Positions 1 to 8,670 of a stretch of 64,000 bases of DNA are shown piece by piece; the first letter of the stretch is position 1, and each line of letters opens with the position of its first letter. The notes below the pieces were generated by a model, which was not told the origin of the DNA, made no database searches, and was given only the letters and a program-made list of their open reading frames with translations. The translations under genes and the position numbers were made by a program. This DNA is from Defluviitaleaceae bacterium (GTDB lineage Bacteria; Bacillota; Clostridia; Lachnospirales; WQUN01), in NCBI GenBank assembly GCA_009781755.1, contig WQVD01000007.1:1-64000 (forward strand). Reading direction: 5' to 3'.

Positions 1-1422
1 AAACAAACCAAAAAAATCGCCGCTTTGGTTGTAGCGATGGTGTTAATCGCGGCCATGGGGCTGGCATTATTCCTGCGCGACACAGAGGAAGCACCTGATG
101 CACCACTCCCACCCGATGCACCCGTCATTTACTCGTTAATCGCACGCACGCAAGCAGAAATCACACACATTGATATCCAACACGACGATGCTTCTTTTAC
201 CTTGCAACGCGGCGCGGCGTTTTCGGATTTGTTCTTTTGGAATTTAGCCGACGAACCCGACTGGCAATTGGATATGCTGCGCGTGCAAGAAATCATTTTC
301 GCGGCGTTTCATTTAATTGCCATTGACCAAATTCATGCGGATACATCATCCATTAACTTGGCCGAATTCGGTCTTGACCCGCCGCGTGCTGTTTTTACCG
401 CGCATTACGAATCCGGCGCTACGGCTTCTATTTATCTTGGCAACGAAACACCCGATCAGCAGCATTTTTTTCTCATGACCGAGGGCGATACGGCGATGTA
501 TTTGGTGCCGCACGCCGTAGGCATGCGCATGCAAATGGGCATCGGAGACCTCTTGTCCCGCTTCATCCCCCCCATGCAGGCAGAGGCGGGGGTAATTACA
601 TTTTTCGGCATAACACAACGCGGACGCGAGCCGCTGGAAATGATTGCTACGGGGAATGTATTCGCACCGCTTGCATATACATCACCCGTATCGGTCGCAG
701 ATCATGAGGTGTCCGCATTCTACTTGGATCGTTTCTTATTCGACGATTTAAACACATCATTGCGCGTGGGCGAATTGGTAGCCCTCGCACCCGACGACCT
801 AACTCCATTTGGCCTGCACGACCCCTTTATCGAGTTGTTATACGAAACCCAACATGAACACATACACCTCTTATTCGGTGATACGTTCACGCGCCAAATA
901 GACGGCGTTGGCGTACCGCATATCTACGTGATGTTCGCCGACCGCCCACATGTTTTCACCGCCGAAACATCGGCCGTCAATTTAATAACCGACCTAAACG
1001 CCATGCAATTTATGACCCGCTTCATTGCGCTCGTACCCATCGTAGACGTGGAACGCGTAACCATCACCCACCCTGCTGGCGCGTTCGACATGGAAATCAA
1101 CAACGCGCCCGATACCAATGACATCACGCCCACCATTAACGGCGTAGCAATCCCCGCGCCTGCATTCCGCGTTCTATACCGCATGGTCATCGCCCTAGCC
1201 GCCGACGCAAGCATAGACCCCCGCCCCGCTACCGGCACACCCGAAATCACCATCACCTACCACATGCTGGACGGCTCGCAAACCGTATTGGATCTATTCC
1301 CATTCGACGCCAATTTTCACACCTTTTCCCTAGACGGCGAAGAAGTATGGGCCGTAACCAACCGTCGCAGTACCGAACAAATGCTGGCAGAAGCAGCACG
1401 ATTGATACAGGAAGATTTTTAA
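1..1422 (+). CDS. DUF4340 domain-containing protein (5' end outside window)
   Basis: The reading frame is open from base 1, so the gene starts just upstream of the window. The first visible residues form a basic start (KQTKK) followed by one hydrophobic segment, a typical N-terminal membrane anchor, and then a large extracytoplasmic part of about 440 residues. The pattern of beta-rich segments with conserved FGL.P and YLG.ETP-like stretches fits the DUF4340 family. In Clostridia this family usually sits at the end of an operon with an ABC ATPase, an ABC-2 permease and a GldG-like protein. Those genes would lie before base 1 and cannot be seen. The molecular role is unknown. The family assignment is from pattern recognition, not a search. 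Confidence 0.75.
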   Translation, partial: KQTKKIAALVVAMVLIAAMGLALFLRDTEEAPDAPLPPDAPVIYSLIARTQAEITHIDIQHDDASFTLQRGAAFSDLFFWNLADEPDWQLDMLRVQEIIFAAFHLIAIDQIHADTSSINLAEFGLDPPRAVFTAHYESGATASIYLGNETPDQQHFFLMTEGDTAMYLVPHAVGMRMQMGIGDLLSRFIPPMQAEAGVITFFGITQRGREPLEMIATGNVFAPLAYTSPVSVADHEVSAFYLDRFLFDDLNTSLRVGELVALAPDDLTPFGLHDPFIELLYETQHEHIHLLFGDTFTRQIDGVGVPHIYVMFADRPHVFTAETSAVNLITDLNAMQFMTRFIALVPIVDVERVTITHPAGAFDMEINNAPDTNDITPTINGVAIPAPAFRVLYRMVIALAADASIDPRPATGTPEITITYHMLDGSQTVLDLFPFDANFHTFSLDGEEVWAVTNRRSTEQMLAEAARLIQEDF

Positions 1423-1433
1423 CCCCCCAACCA

Positions 1434-1462
1434 TTTACACATTTTTCGACACGTGATACGAT
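1434..1462 (+). promoter_or_regulatory. Sigma-A-type promoter, leaderless start for cls
   Basis: TTTACA at 1434-1439, a 17-bp spacer and TACGAT at 1457-1462. The -10 box ends 6 nt before the ATG of the cardiolipin synthase gene and no Shine-Dalgarno sequence is present. Transcription would therefore start at or next to the start codon. Confidence 0.5.
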
Positions 1463-1468
1463 ACGTAT

Positions 1469-3001
1469 ATGGGACTCTTTGCGAAAATGTCTGTACGGAT
1501 GCGCCTATATCTAATCCTCATCATCGTGCAAATCGGCGCGCTGATTGTGTTATCCACGACATTGCTGGTTTGGCAGCCTTGGGTATCGCATGTAGGCGCG
1601 GTGATCAGCTTCTTATGCTTCTTTTATATATTGAAAAATAATGACGCGTCTGCGTATAAAATTACGTGGATTATTATTGTATTGGCCATCCCTGTCGTGG
1701 GAGGCCTTATTTATTTGCTTTTTAGCAAGGAGCACTACGTAAGGCGGCGTATCCGCGCCCATGCCGAAAAACACGCCGTGGTCGCCAATATTTTGGACAC
1801 GGACGGCAATCTGCCCTTCGTCAACGAGGTTGATTGTGGCCGCATGTTCGGCCTGATGGAATACATCCGCAACGAATCTAGTTACCACGCGTTCGAAAAT
1901 ACCGCCGTCAAATATTATCCCATTGGCGAAGCCATGTTTGATGACATGCTAGCAGAAATTGAAAAAGCCGAGCGCTTCATCTTCCTTGAATACTTCATCA
2001 TCTCCGAAAGCTTTATGTGGGATACCCTCCTTGAGGCACTGATCCGCAAGGCCAAATCCGGCGTTGAAATTCGCCTCATCGTAGATGATTTCGGTTCACA
2101 GCACCTCTTCACCAACCGTTACATGCGCCATTTGCGCGCGCAGGGTATCCGCGTGATGCGTTTTAATCCGTTGGTGCCGTTCCTCTTCTCGTTCATGAAC
2201 ACGCGCGACCACCGCAAAGTATTGGTCATCGACAGTCAAGTGGCCTTCGTGGGCGGCCTCAACATCAGTGACGAATACATCAACCGCACCGACAAATTCG
2301 GCATTTGGAAAGACACGGGTGTCAAACTCACCGGCGAGGCCGTATGGAGCTGCACCCTCATGTTTACCGAAATGTGGGATACCTTTAGCGCTCCGCACGA
2401 CCGCATCAACGACCACGCCCAATACAAAGCGCCACCCCAACCCGTATACGGACGCGGCGGTCTAGTCCTGCCCTACGGCGACACCCCCTTAGACCACGAG
2501 CAACTGGGCGAAAACATCTACATCGAAATCCTCAACCAAGCCAAACGTTATGTCTACATCTTCACCCCCTACCTTATCATCACCGAAAAAATGCAACACG
2601 CCATTTGCATAGCCGCCAAACGCGGCGTAGATATTCGCATTATTACCCCCGGCAACCCTGACAAAAAAATGGTCTACCGCCTAACCCGCTCCTACTATCC
2701 CGCTCTATTAAAGGCCGGCGTGCGCATTTACAAATATACCCCCGGCTTCCTCCACGCCAAATCCTTCGTTAGCGACGACGAAGTAGCCGTTGTAGGCACC
2801 ATTAACCTAGACTACCGTAGCCTATACCTCCACTTCGAAAACGCCGTTTTTATGTACAAAACCCCCGCCATTGCCGACATCCGCGACGACGCCCTGCGCA
2901 CAATGACCGAAAGCGATGAAGTACTACACATAGAAAAACCCAAGCGGTTGTGGAGCGGGTTGTTTGATTCGTTTTTGCATTTATTTGCGCCGTTGTTGTG
3001 A
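1469..3001 (+). CDS. cls: Cardiolipin synthase (phospholipase D family)
   Basis: This enzyme joins two phosphatidylglycerol molecules into cardiolipin at the membrane. The 510-residue protein has two N-terminal transmembrane segments (about residues 12-62, PLDc_N type). Two phospholipase D catalytic HKD motifs follow: HRKVLVID followed by GGLN, and HAKSFVSDD followed by GTINLDYRS. Length and order match bacterial Cls. The start ATG at 1469 has no ribosome site but lies directly after a promoter-like sequence. An alternative ATG seven codons in is no better. The stop is followed by a strong terminator, so the gene is probably transcribed alone. Confidence 0.93.
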   Translation: MGLFAKMSVRMRLYLILIIVQIGALIVLSTTLLVWQPWVSHVGAVISFLCFFYILKNNDASAYKITWIIIVLAIPVVGGLIYLLFSKEHYVRRRIRAHAEKHAVVANILDTDGNLPFVNEVDCGRMFGLMEYIRNESSYHAFENTAVKYYPIGEAMFDDMLAEIEKAERFIFLEYFIISESFMWDTLLEALIRKAKSGVEIRLIVDDFGSQHLFTNRYMRHLRAQGIRVMRFNPLVPFLFSFMNTRDHRKVLVIDSQVAFVGGLNISDEYINRTDKFGIWKDTGVKLTGEAVWSCTLMFTEMWDTFSAPHDRINDHAQYKAPPQPVYGRGGLVLPYGDTPLDHEQLGENIYIEILNQAKRYVYIFTPYLIITEKMQHAICIAAKRGVDIRIITPGNPDKKMVYRLTRSYYPALLKAGVRIYKYTPGFLHAKSFVSDDEVAVVGTINLDYRSLYLHFENAVFMYKTPAIADIRDDALRTMTESDEVLHIEKPKRLWSGLFDSFLHLFAPLL

Positions 3002-3010
3002 TGTTACATT

Positions 3011-3046
3011 AAAATAACTGCATCGCAATGAATGCAGTTATTTTTT
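3011..3046 (+). terminator. Rho-independent terminator after cls
   Basis: A perfect 13-bp inverted repeat (3011-3023 with 3032-3044) with an 8-nt loop, ending in a T-rich run. The A/T-rich stem ends make it usable from both sides. Confidence 0.85.
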
Positions 3047-3179
3047 CGTTTTACCCGCAATATCCCGCCACAATCAATCCCACGTCATTATTTCATGGAC
3101 ATGCGATGACTGTTTTGTTGTTTTGATGTTTTTTTTGTTTAATTTCCGCTTCGGGTACGCTGTACAATTAAAGCTACGT

Positions 3180-3450
3180 ACATTGGCGGGGGGTGGAGCG
3201 TTGCCGCGATGATTAAAAGATGCAGACTACATCCGCCTGTTGCGCGCGTATTTCATGGCAGGTGGGTTTTGTCTTGACAACCATTTTGACTGTTGCTCCG
3301 AGTTGGTCAACCAAGTACCAATCCTTCGCCGTGGGGTGTCAGGGGCGTATGATTCCGGCAGGGACGTGGCTAACGTTTGGCGCGGGGCAGGGACGCATGA
3401 CGCTTGGGGTCAGGTGTGGGTTGGTTGATGGGGGCATTATATAATGGATT
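3180..3450 (+). pseudogene. Possible remnant of an SH3-type domain gene
   Basis: The stretch 3047-3482 carries no convincing intact gene. A 74-codon frame at 3220-3444 reads like a worn bacterial SH3 domain, with LTVAPSWSTKYQ, then PAGTWLTF, then GLVDGG, which recalls the LNVRSGPST..Y, GT.LTV and GWI parts of SH3_3. There is no signal peptide and no good start. A G-rich patch at about 3186-3196 resembles a ribosome site before an ATG at about 3210, but that frame closes after about 22 codons. I read it as a decayed fragment; it could also be non-coding sequence. Confidence 0.25.
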
Positions 3451-3482
3451 TTGTGCCAAGTTCTAAGAATCGGGCAGGTATT

Positions 3483-4598
3483 TTATGATAGCACTGTTCC
3501 TGGTTTAATTGCCCGTCCGCGTAGGAAATCCCCGGCGGGCATTTTTTTTGCGTTTTGGCCTTGTAGCTCGGTGGCTAGCAAAGTTGTTACCTGCCCTGCG
3601 CGTATGAGTAAGCCGTTGTTGTCGGCGGCTAACACCGTGCCGGGCGCTGTGTCATCGCCGATTTCATCACCCACGGTTATGTTTTCTTTTTTTATTGCTT
3701 GCGCACGCCATATTTTTAACTGCGCACCATCCAACATGGTATACGCTCCCGGCCACGGGTCGTAGGCGCGGATTTTATTTAAGATAGACTCCGCCGGTTG
3801 TGTCCAATCGATTTGTCCGTCGGTTTTTTTTATGATGGGTGCATGGGTGGCCAACGTGCAATCTTGCGCTTCGCTTGCAGCGGTGCCGTTTACCAATGTG
3901 TCCAATGCCTCGAGTAGTGCTTCTGCGCCCAATATTGCCATGTGATCGTGGACGGATGGGAAGTGTTCATCGGGAGCGATGGGCATTTCGCGTTTTAATA
4001 TCATATCTCCGGTGTCCATACCTTCGGCCATGTGCATGATGGTGACGCCCGTGGTGGTGTCGCCGTTGAGGATTGCGGCGTGGATGGGCGATGCGCCTCG
4101 GTAGCGCGGCAGCAGACTGCCGTGTACGTTGATGCAACCCAAGCGGGGCATTTCCAAGACGGCCTTGGGCAGGAGTAAGCCATACGCCGCCACAACAAAA
4201 ATATCCGCATCAAAGGTTTTTAACCTTGCGCGGACATCGCGTGGAGATGGGGAAATAACATCGGCTTCATGCCCCGTTGCGGAAGCATGCGATGCTTTTT
4301 CCGGCGTTACTTCCGGTGACACAGGCACGGAATTATCCATGGGTTGATTTTTTTTAATAAATAATGTCTGCGGTTGTATAACCTCCACCCCGGCAGCCAG
4401 AGCTGCTTCTTTTACGGGAGAGGCTTGCATTTTACCCCCGCGCCCAGCAGGACGATCGGGTTGGGTTAATACGGCCACAACTTGGTGTTGTACCAATAAT
4501 ACTTGCAACGTAGGCACGGCGAACGCGGGCGTGCCCATGAACACGACCCGCAGGGGTTTGAGCGGGGTTGCCGCGCTTGTTGCTTGTGTATGTGTCAT
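3483..4598 (-). CDS. fmt: Methionyl-tRNA formyltransferase
   Basis: Fmt transfers a formyl group from 10-formyl-tetrahydrofolate to initiator Met-tRNA. The N-terminal VVFMGTPAFAVP and TQPDRPAGRG, the catalytic stretch GCINVHGSLLPRYRG (Asn and His) and DTGDM (Asp) are all present, and a C-terminal OB-like domain follows. The protein is 371 residues against about 310-315 usually. The excess is a Pro/Ser/Glu-rich insert of about 35-40 residues (near residues 82-125) between the folate-domain beta strand and the DADIFVVAAYG strand. It follows def by 9 nt without a clear ribosome site, so it is probably translated from the shared operon mRNA. It is the last gene of the dacF-to-fmt operon. Confidence 0.95.
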   Translation of the reverse strand: MTHTQATSAATPLKPLRVVFMGTPAFAVPTLQVLLVQHQVVAVLTQPDRPAGRGGKMQASPVKEAALAAGVEVIQPQTLFIKKNQPMDNSVPVSPEVTPEKASHASATGHEADVISPSPRDVRARLKTFDADIFVVAAYGLLLPKAVLEMPRLGCINVHGSLLPRYRGASPIHAAILNGDTTTGVTIMHMAEGMDTGDMILKREMPIAPDEHFPSVHDHMAILGAEALLEALDTLVNGTAASEAQDCTLATHAPIIKKTDGQIDWTQPAESILNKIRAYDPWPGAYTMLDGAQLKIWRAQAIKKENITVGDEIGDDTAPGTVLAADNNGLLIRAGQVTTLLATELQGQNAKKMPAGDFLRGRAIKPGTVLS

Positions 4599-4607
4599 AC
4601 GCGTCCG

Positions 4608-5132
4608 CTAGCCCCGCTTATTCAATCGACGTTGGCGGCGGTTCATGCGTAGTTTTTTGCGTTCTACGGCTTGGTCTTCGGTGATGTACTGTATGTTGGT
4701 GGCGGTGTCGGAGAAGAGGATACCTTCTAAGTGGTCGATTTCGTGGCAAAATGCCGACGCGAGGAATTCATCGACGGTCACGGTAAATTCCTTGCCGTGG
4801 CGGTCTAAGGCACGCACTGTTATTTCGAAGGGGCGGTCGATATCGCCGCATTTGCCCGGCACGGATAAGCAGGCCTCGTTGCACGATTGGGTGCCTTCGG
4901 TTGTTAAAATCTCCGGGTTTATCAGCTCAAAATATTCTTCGTCAAATTCCACCACGACTACGCGTTTTAGGATGCCCACTTGTGGTGCGGCCAACCCTAC
5001 CGCATCCTTGGCACGCAGCGTGTGCAGCATATCGTCCAATAATTCGTGCAGCATGGGGTCAAAATTGGTTACAGGCCTTGCTTTTTTGGTCAAAATGTCG
5101 TCGCCTTGTACGCGAACTTGTCGGATTGCCAT
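4608..5132 (-). CDS. def: Peptide deformylase
   Basis: Def removes the N-formyl group that Fmt adds. The three metal-site motifs are seen: VGLAAPQVG, ACLSVPG (the family usually has EGCLS, here EACLS) and CHEIDHLEG with the HExxH zinc/iron ligands. I chose the ATG at 5132, giving 174 residues (MAIRQVRV), because GGAG lies 9 nt before it. An ATG at 5147 overlaps the priA stop (TAATG) but has no ribosome site. It sits between priA and fmt, the classic bacterial def-fmt pairing. Confidence 0.96.
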   Translation of the reverse strand: MAIRQVRVQGDDILTKKARPVTNFDPMLHELLDDMLHTLRAKDAVGLAAPQVGILKRVVVVEFDEEYFELINPEILTTEGTQSCNEACLSVPGKCGDIDRPFEITVRALDRHGKEFTVTVDEFLASAFCHEIDHLEGILFSDTATNIQYITEDQAVERKKLRMNRRQRRLNKRG

Positions 5133-5146
5133 GGGACTCAACTCCA

Positions 5147-7285
5147 TTATTCCATCATCGCCGGGTTCAACGATAAATGTACCGTCATTCCGGTTAGCGG
5201 ATCATTCTCCCGCAATTTCTTCATACAATATAACACAAATTGCTTAAGAATTTCTTCTTCTGCGCATTTGATTAAAATTTTCCAGCGAAATTGGTCTTTG
5301 ACCTTCGACACAAACGCGGGCGAAATACCCATCAACTCAATTTTTCCCTTCTTGTTGGCATACGCCATGATGGCTTGCAATTTGTGCAGTGCGGTGATAA
5401 CCACCCGTTCGTCTGGCCCCGACAGCATCACCGAGAAAATCGACGCAAACGGCGGATACATCATCGACCGGCGGATTTCGATTTCATGCGCGTAAAATTT
5501 TTTATAATCGGCCGTTTTAGCAAATGTCAGCGCATAATGCCGCGGGTTGTATGTTTGCAAAAACACGCGCCCAGGAAATTGCGCCCGACCTGCTCTGCCC
5601 GCCACTTGCGTCAGTAACTGAAAAGTATGCTCCGCCGCGCGAAAATCGCCCGAAAACAGCGACATATCCGCTGCCACCACACCCACCAGCGTCACCTGCG
5701 GAAAGTCCAGCCCTTTCGCCACCATTTGCGTACCAATCAGCACCTGAGCCGCCCCCCGCCGAAACGCCGCCAGTATTTCTTCGTGCCCGTGCTTGCCTTT
5801 CGTCGTGTCAAAGTCCATCCGCAGCGTGGCCGTCCCAGGAAATAATTTTGCCACTTCGCTCTCCACTTGTTGCGTACCCAAACCGCTGCGCTTCAAGTGT
5901 ACCGAACTACACGACGGACATTTCTCTGGCAATTTCATCCCCTCGCCGCAATAATGGCACAGCACCGAGCCCGTGCTCGCGTGGTATGTATAATTCACCC
6001 GACACCGCGCACACGAAAGCACATCGCCACACCATCGGCACGAAACAAACGACGAATAACCACGCCGATTGAGAAACAAGATAGCTTGCTGCCCGGCGGT
6101 CAATGTATCATGCAGGGCTTGAGCAAAGTCGTTACTGAAGAGGGAGGCATTGCCGTTGGCCAACTCGCGCCGCATGTCAATGGTGGTGACGGCGGGCGGG
6201 GTATCGTTGATGCGCGTGGGTAGGGTTAGAAGATGAAAAGCGGCAGACCCTAGGGCGCCGCCCCAGACCCCGCAAGGGAACAAGCCCCCTTGACCCCCGA
6301 CCTTTTCATGCCGCGATGAAAGGGATGTGCCTGCGGCTTGGGAGGTTTTTATGTAGGATTCTAAGCTGGGTGTGGCGCTGCCTAGCACTACTGTTGCGTT
6401 TGTTAATTCGGCGCGTTTGATGGCTACTTCGCGAGCATCGTATTTAGGGGTGGTTTCGGAGTGGTAAGTGTGTTCGTGTTCTTCGTCGATGACGATGAGC
6501 CCCAACCGCGCAAACGGCGCAAATACCGCCGAGCGCGGGCCAATGACCAGCGACACGCTTCCTTCGTAGGCTTGCTTCCATATAGCGAAGCGTTCGCCTG
6601 CGGTTAATCGGCTGTGCGTCACTGCCACTGCATCACCAAAGCGCGCGGTGAAGGCATCTACCATTTGCGGCGTCAGAGCAATTTCCGGCACCAGAACAAT
6701 CGCTTGCCGTCCAGCGGCCAGCATATGCGCGATGGCATGCAGGTACACTTCCGTTTTTCCGCTGCCTGTCACGCCGTGCAATAAAAAAACACGCGCCTCG
6801 GATGTCTTTGCCGTTGGTGCAACTTCTGCCCCCGCCGTTATCGCATCCACCGCTGCTTGTTGCGCGTCAGACAAAATAATACCATGTGGTTTAATTTCGC
6901 GTTTTTTTGTGCGTGCGCGTGTACCAGGGAATGCTCCCCCTGCGCCCGGTTTGGCCGTGGGGGTAATGCAGCGTATGCAATAGATGAGCGTGGTGTAGTA
7001 TTTATCGCGCATCCACAACGCTAACGCCAACGTTCCGCCCGTAAGCACACGAAAATCATCCGGCAGTGAAAGGATTTCCTTCAGCTTGGATTCGTCAGTT
7101 GATTCGGGCAATTCGTTTATTATTTCAATTATGTACCCCGTGGTGGATTTGTTGCCTCGGCCAAAAGGCACCACGCAACGCATCCCCACCAGCACGTCCA
7201 TGCCAATGGGGATTTTATAATGAAAAAGCCTATCCAATTCTCCGTGTAAATTATCTACGCAAACGCCGGCAAAGCGCGGGGTCAT
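5147..7285 (-). CDS. priA: Primosomal protein N' (PriA helicase) carrying a repeat insertion
   Basis: PriA restarts stalled replication forks as a 3'-5' DNA helicase. The protein has 712 residues: an N-terminal DNA-binding domain, Walker A GVTGSGKT (171-178), DEEH (267-270), GSATPSLES (302-310), a zinc-binding stretch with SCRWCGDVLSCARC and later CHYC and CPSC, and the late motif QVAGRAGRA. Between GSATPSLES and the usual LLxLPxRI segment there is an extra stretch of about 30 residues (321-350), Gly-rich and unlike PriA. It is encoded by a copy of the R repeat found elsewhere in the window. The frame is intact. The start overlaps the rpoZ stop as ATGA. The position after rpoZ and before def matches many Bacillota, although coaBC, often found between rpoZ and priA, is absent here. 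Confidence 0.95.
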   Translation of the reverse strand: MTPRFAGVCVDNLHGELDRLFHYKIPIGMDVLVGMRCVVPFGRGNKSTTGYIIEIINELPESTDESKLKEILSLPDDFRVLTGGTLALALWMRDKYYTTLIYCIRCITPTAKPGAGGAFPGTRARTKKREIKPHGIILSDAQQAAVDAITAGAEVAPTAKTSEARVFLLHGVTGSGKTEVYLHAIAHMLAAGRQAIVLVPEIALTPQMVDAFTARFGDAVAVTHSRLTAGERFAIWKQAYEGSVSLVIGPRSAVFAPFARLGLIVIDEEHEHTYHSETTPKYDAREVAIKRAELTNATVVLGSATPSLESYIKTSQAAGTSLSSRHEKVGGQGGLFPCGVWGGALGSAAFHLLTLPTRINDTPPAVTTIDMRRELANGNASLFSNDFAQALHDTLTAGQQAILFLNRRGYSSFVSCRWCGDVLSCARCRVNYTYHASTGSVLCHYCGEGMKLPEKCPSCSSVHLKRSGLGTQQVESEVAKLFPGTATLRMDFDTTKGKHGHEEILAAFRRGAAQVLIGTQMVAKGLDFPQVTLVGVVAADMSLFSGDFRAAEHTFQLLTQVAGRAGRAQFPGRVFLQTYNPRHYALTFAKTADYKKFYAHEIEIRRSMMYPPFASIFSVMLSGPDERVVITALHKLQAIMAYANKKGKIELMGISPAFVSKVKDQFRWKILIKCAEEEILKQFVLYCMKKLRENDPLTGMTVHLSLNPAMME
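6235..6320 (-). repeat. R-family repeat copy R1, inserted inside priA
   Basis: In plus-strand orientation this stretch has GACCCTAGGGCGCCGCCCCA, then a GACCCCGCAAGGG core, then CCCCCTTGACCCC and CTTTT. It matches R2 (18661) and the other intergenic copies in order and composition. It adds about 30 in-frame codons to priA without a stop. Confidence 0.8.
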
Positions 7286-7770
7286 GACTCGGTAATTTCA
7301 CCATCGTCATCTTCGTCTAATTCCAATGCAGGTTCTTCATACAGGTCAAAGTCTTCTTCTTCTTTTTCTTCGGGCAGTTCTTCTTCCTCGTATGCACTGT
7401 CGTAGGCATCTTCGTCAAAGAGGTCAAACTTGTCGGTTTCGTAGTTATCCTTTAATTCTTCTCGCAGGTCGTCTTTGGACACGCCTGCCAAACTGCGCGA
7501 CTTGTACTGATCCTTGAGCATCCGTTCGTAAGTGCCGTCCAAGATTTCGTCTTGTACAGTCAGCAGCAGCTTGCCTTCAACCATTTCTTTGACCGCGATG
7601 GAGACGGCACGGTCGGTGGGTGCATACGTTAACGGATTGGCACCGTCAATGATTTGGCGCGCGCGTTTGGCGGCGGCCAGCACGATGGTGTAACGGCTGG
7701 TGATTTTCGAGCTCATCAACTCATTGGTGTTGATGGTCTCCATTAATTCGGAATACGAAGGTCTAAGCAT
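7282..7770 (-). CDS. rpoZ: RNA polymerase omega subunit with acidic tail
   Basis: The omega subunit helps assemble RNA polymerase. The core is MLRPSYSELM at the start, SSKITSRYTIVLAAAKRARQ and a following helix (about residues 1-70), all typical of RpoZ. The protein is 162 residues, about twice the usual 70-90. The extra C-terminal half is strongly acidic (runs of Glu and Asp, about residues 100-162) and probably disordered. The start at 7770 is set by AAGGAG 7 nt upstream. The stop overlaps the priA start by 4 nt. It lies directly after gmk, the standard order in Bacillota. Confidence 0.9.
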   Translation of the reverse strand: MLRPSYSELMETINTNELMSSKITSRYTIVLAAAKRARQIIDGANPLTYAPTDRAVSIAVKEMVEGKLLLTVQDEILDGTYERMLKDQYKSRSLAGVSKDDLREELKDNYETDKFDLFDEDAYDSAYEEEELPEEKEEEDFDLYEEPALELDEDDDGEITES

Positions 7771-7781
7771 GGGATAACTCC

Positions 7782-8378
7782 TTATATGGTAAATTGTGTG
7801 ATTTCGTGTTTGCACCGGTGTGGGCGAAGGCGCTCTGCCGCTACAATGGCATCGATTTTTTCTACGGCGTGTGCCACCACATCGTTGATGACTAAATAAT
7901 CATATTCGTTAATGAGCGGCACTTCTTCCAGCGCACGCTTCAAGCGGGCATCAATGGTTACGGCATCTTCGGTGGCGCGCTTTGTCAAGCGGCGCTGCAG
8001 CTCACTCAGCGTTGGTGGCATCAAGAATACCAGCACCGCATCGGGGAATTTCTCGCGTACTTGCAACGCGCCTTGCACTTCAATTTCCAACACGACCATA
8101 CGCCCGCGCGATATTTGCTCTTCTACATACTTGCGCGGCGTGCCGTAAAAATTCCCGACGAACAGGGCGTGCTCCAATAATTCATTTTCTTGCCGCATCC
8201 GCGCAAATTCATCGGGGGTATGAAAAAAATAATCGCGCCCGTGTTCTTCTCCAACACGCGGGGCACGCGTCGTTACCGAAATGGAACGGGCATATCCTTT
8301 ATCGGCATCCAGTTGCTTAACAACCGTGCCTTTGCCCGAGCCGCTGGGGCCTGAGATGATAACCAGCAAGCCTTCCAT
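7782..8378 (-). CDS. gmk: Guanylate kinase
   Basis: Gmk phosphorylates GMP to GDP. The P-loop GPSGSGKGTV near the N-terminus, SVTTRAPRVGEEHGRDYFF (GMP binding), LEIEVQGA and the RL.KR lid segment are all present. The length of 198 residues is normal. The ATG at 8378 has GGAG about 9 nt upstream. It lies 6 nt downstream of remA and 11 nt upstream of rpoZ, in the conserved yicC-remA-gmk-rpoZ order. Confidence 0.97.
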   Translation of the reverse strand: MEGLLVIISGPSGSGKGTVVKQLDADKGYARSISVTTRAPRVGEEHGRDYFFHTPDEFARMRQENELLEHALFVGNFYGTPRKYVEEQISRGRMVVLEIEVQGALQVREKFPDAVLVFLMPPTLSELQRRLTKRATEDAVTIDARLKRALEEVPLINEYDYLVINDVVAHAVEKIDAIVAAERLRPHRCKHEITQFTI

Positions 8379-8384
8379 GTATTC

Positions 8385-8657
8385 CTACTCCGTCACAGAC
8401 GAACGATCGTCGGTTATGGAGGAATCAAAACGATTTGCAATGGTTTCGGGCATGATAGCGCTTAATACCAGATGGCTAGAGTCGGTGAAGATGACGGCCC
8501 GCGTTTTGCGCCCTTGTGTGGCATCCACCAACATTTGCCGTTCGCGGGCGTCGTTGATGGCACGCCTAACCGGGAGCGAGTCATTGTCTACGATGGCCAC
8601 AATCCGCTCTGCCGGCACGGTATTGCCAAAGCCTACATTAATCAACTTGTAATTCAT
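8385..8657 (-). CDS. remA: Extracellular matrix regulator RemA (DUF370)
   Basis: RemA is a small DNA-binding protein that activates biofilm-matrix and osmoprotection genes in Bacillus subtilis. The 90-residue product ([12 protein letters not shown] start) shows the DUF370 hallmarks: [34 protein letters not shown] and SSHLVLSA. The ATG at 8657 is chosen because AAGGGGTG lies about 7 nt upstream. The longer frame to 8708 has no ribosome site and overlaps yicC. Its target genes in this organism cannot be told from the window. Confidence 0.93.
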   Translation of the reverse strand: MNYKLINVGFGNTVPAERIVAIVDNDSLPVRRAINDARERQMLVDATQGRKTRAVIFTDSSHLVLSAIMPETIANRFDSSITDDRSSVTE

Positions 8658-8670
8658 GTCGAAACACCCC

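Noticed and set aside
1453-1641. Alternative frame over the cls start
   Set aside because: It overlaps the clear Cls membrane segments in another frame and matches nothing.
3500-3550. Hairpin GCCCGTCCGC...GGCGGGC with a T run
   Set aside because: It lies within the last codons of fmt and its T run points against the direction of fmt transcription; the fmt frame explains it.
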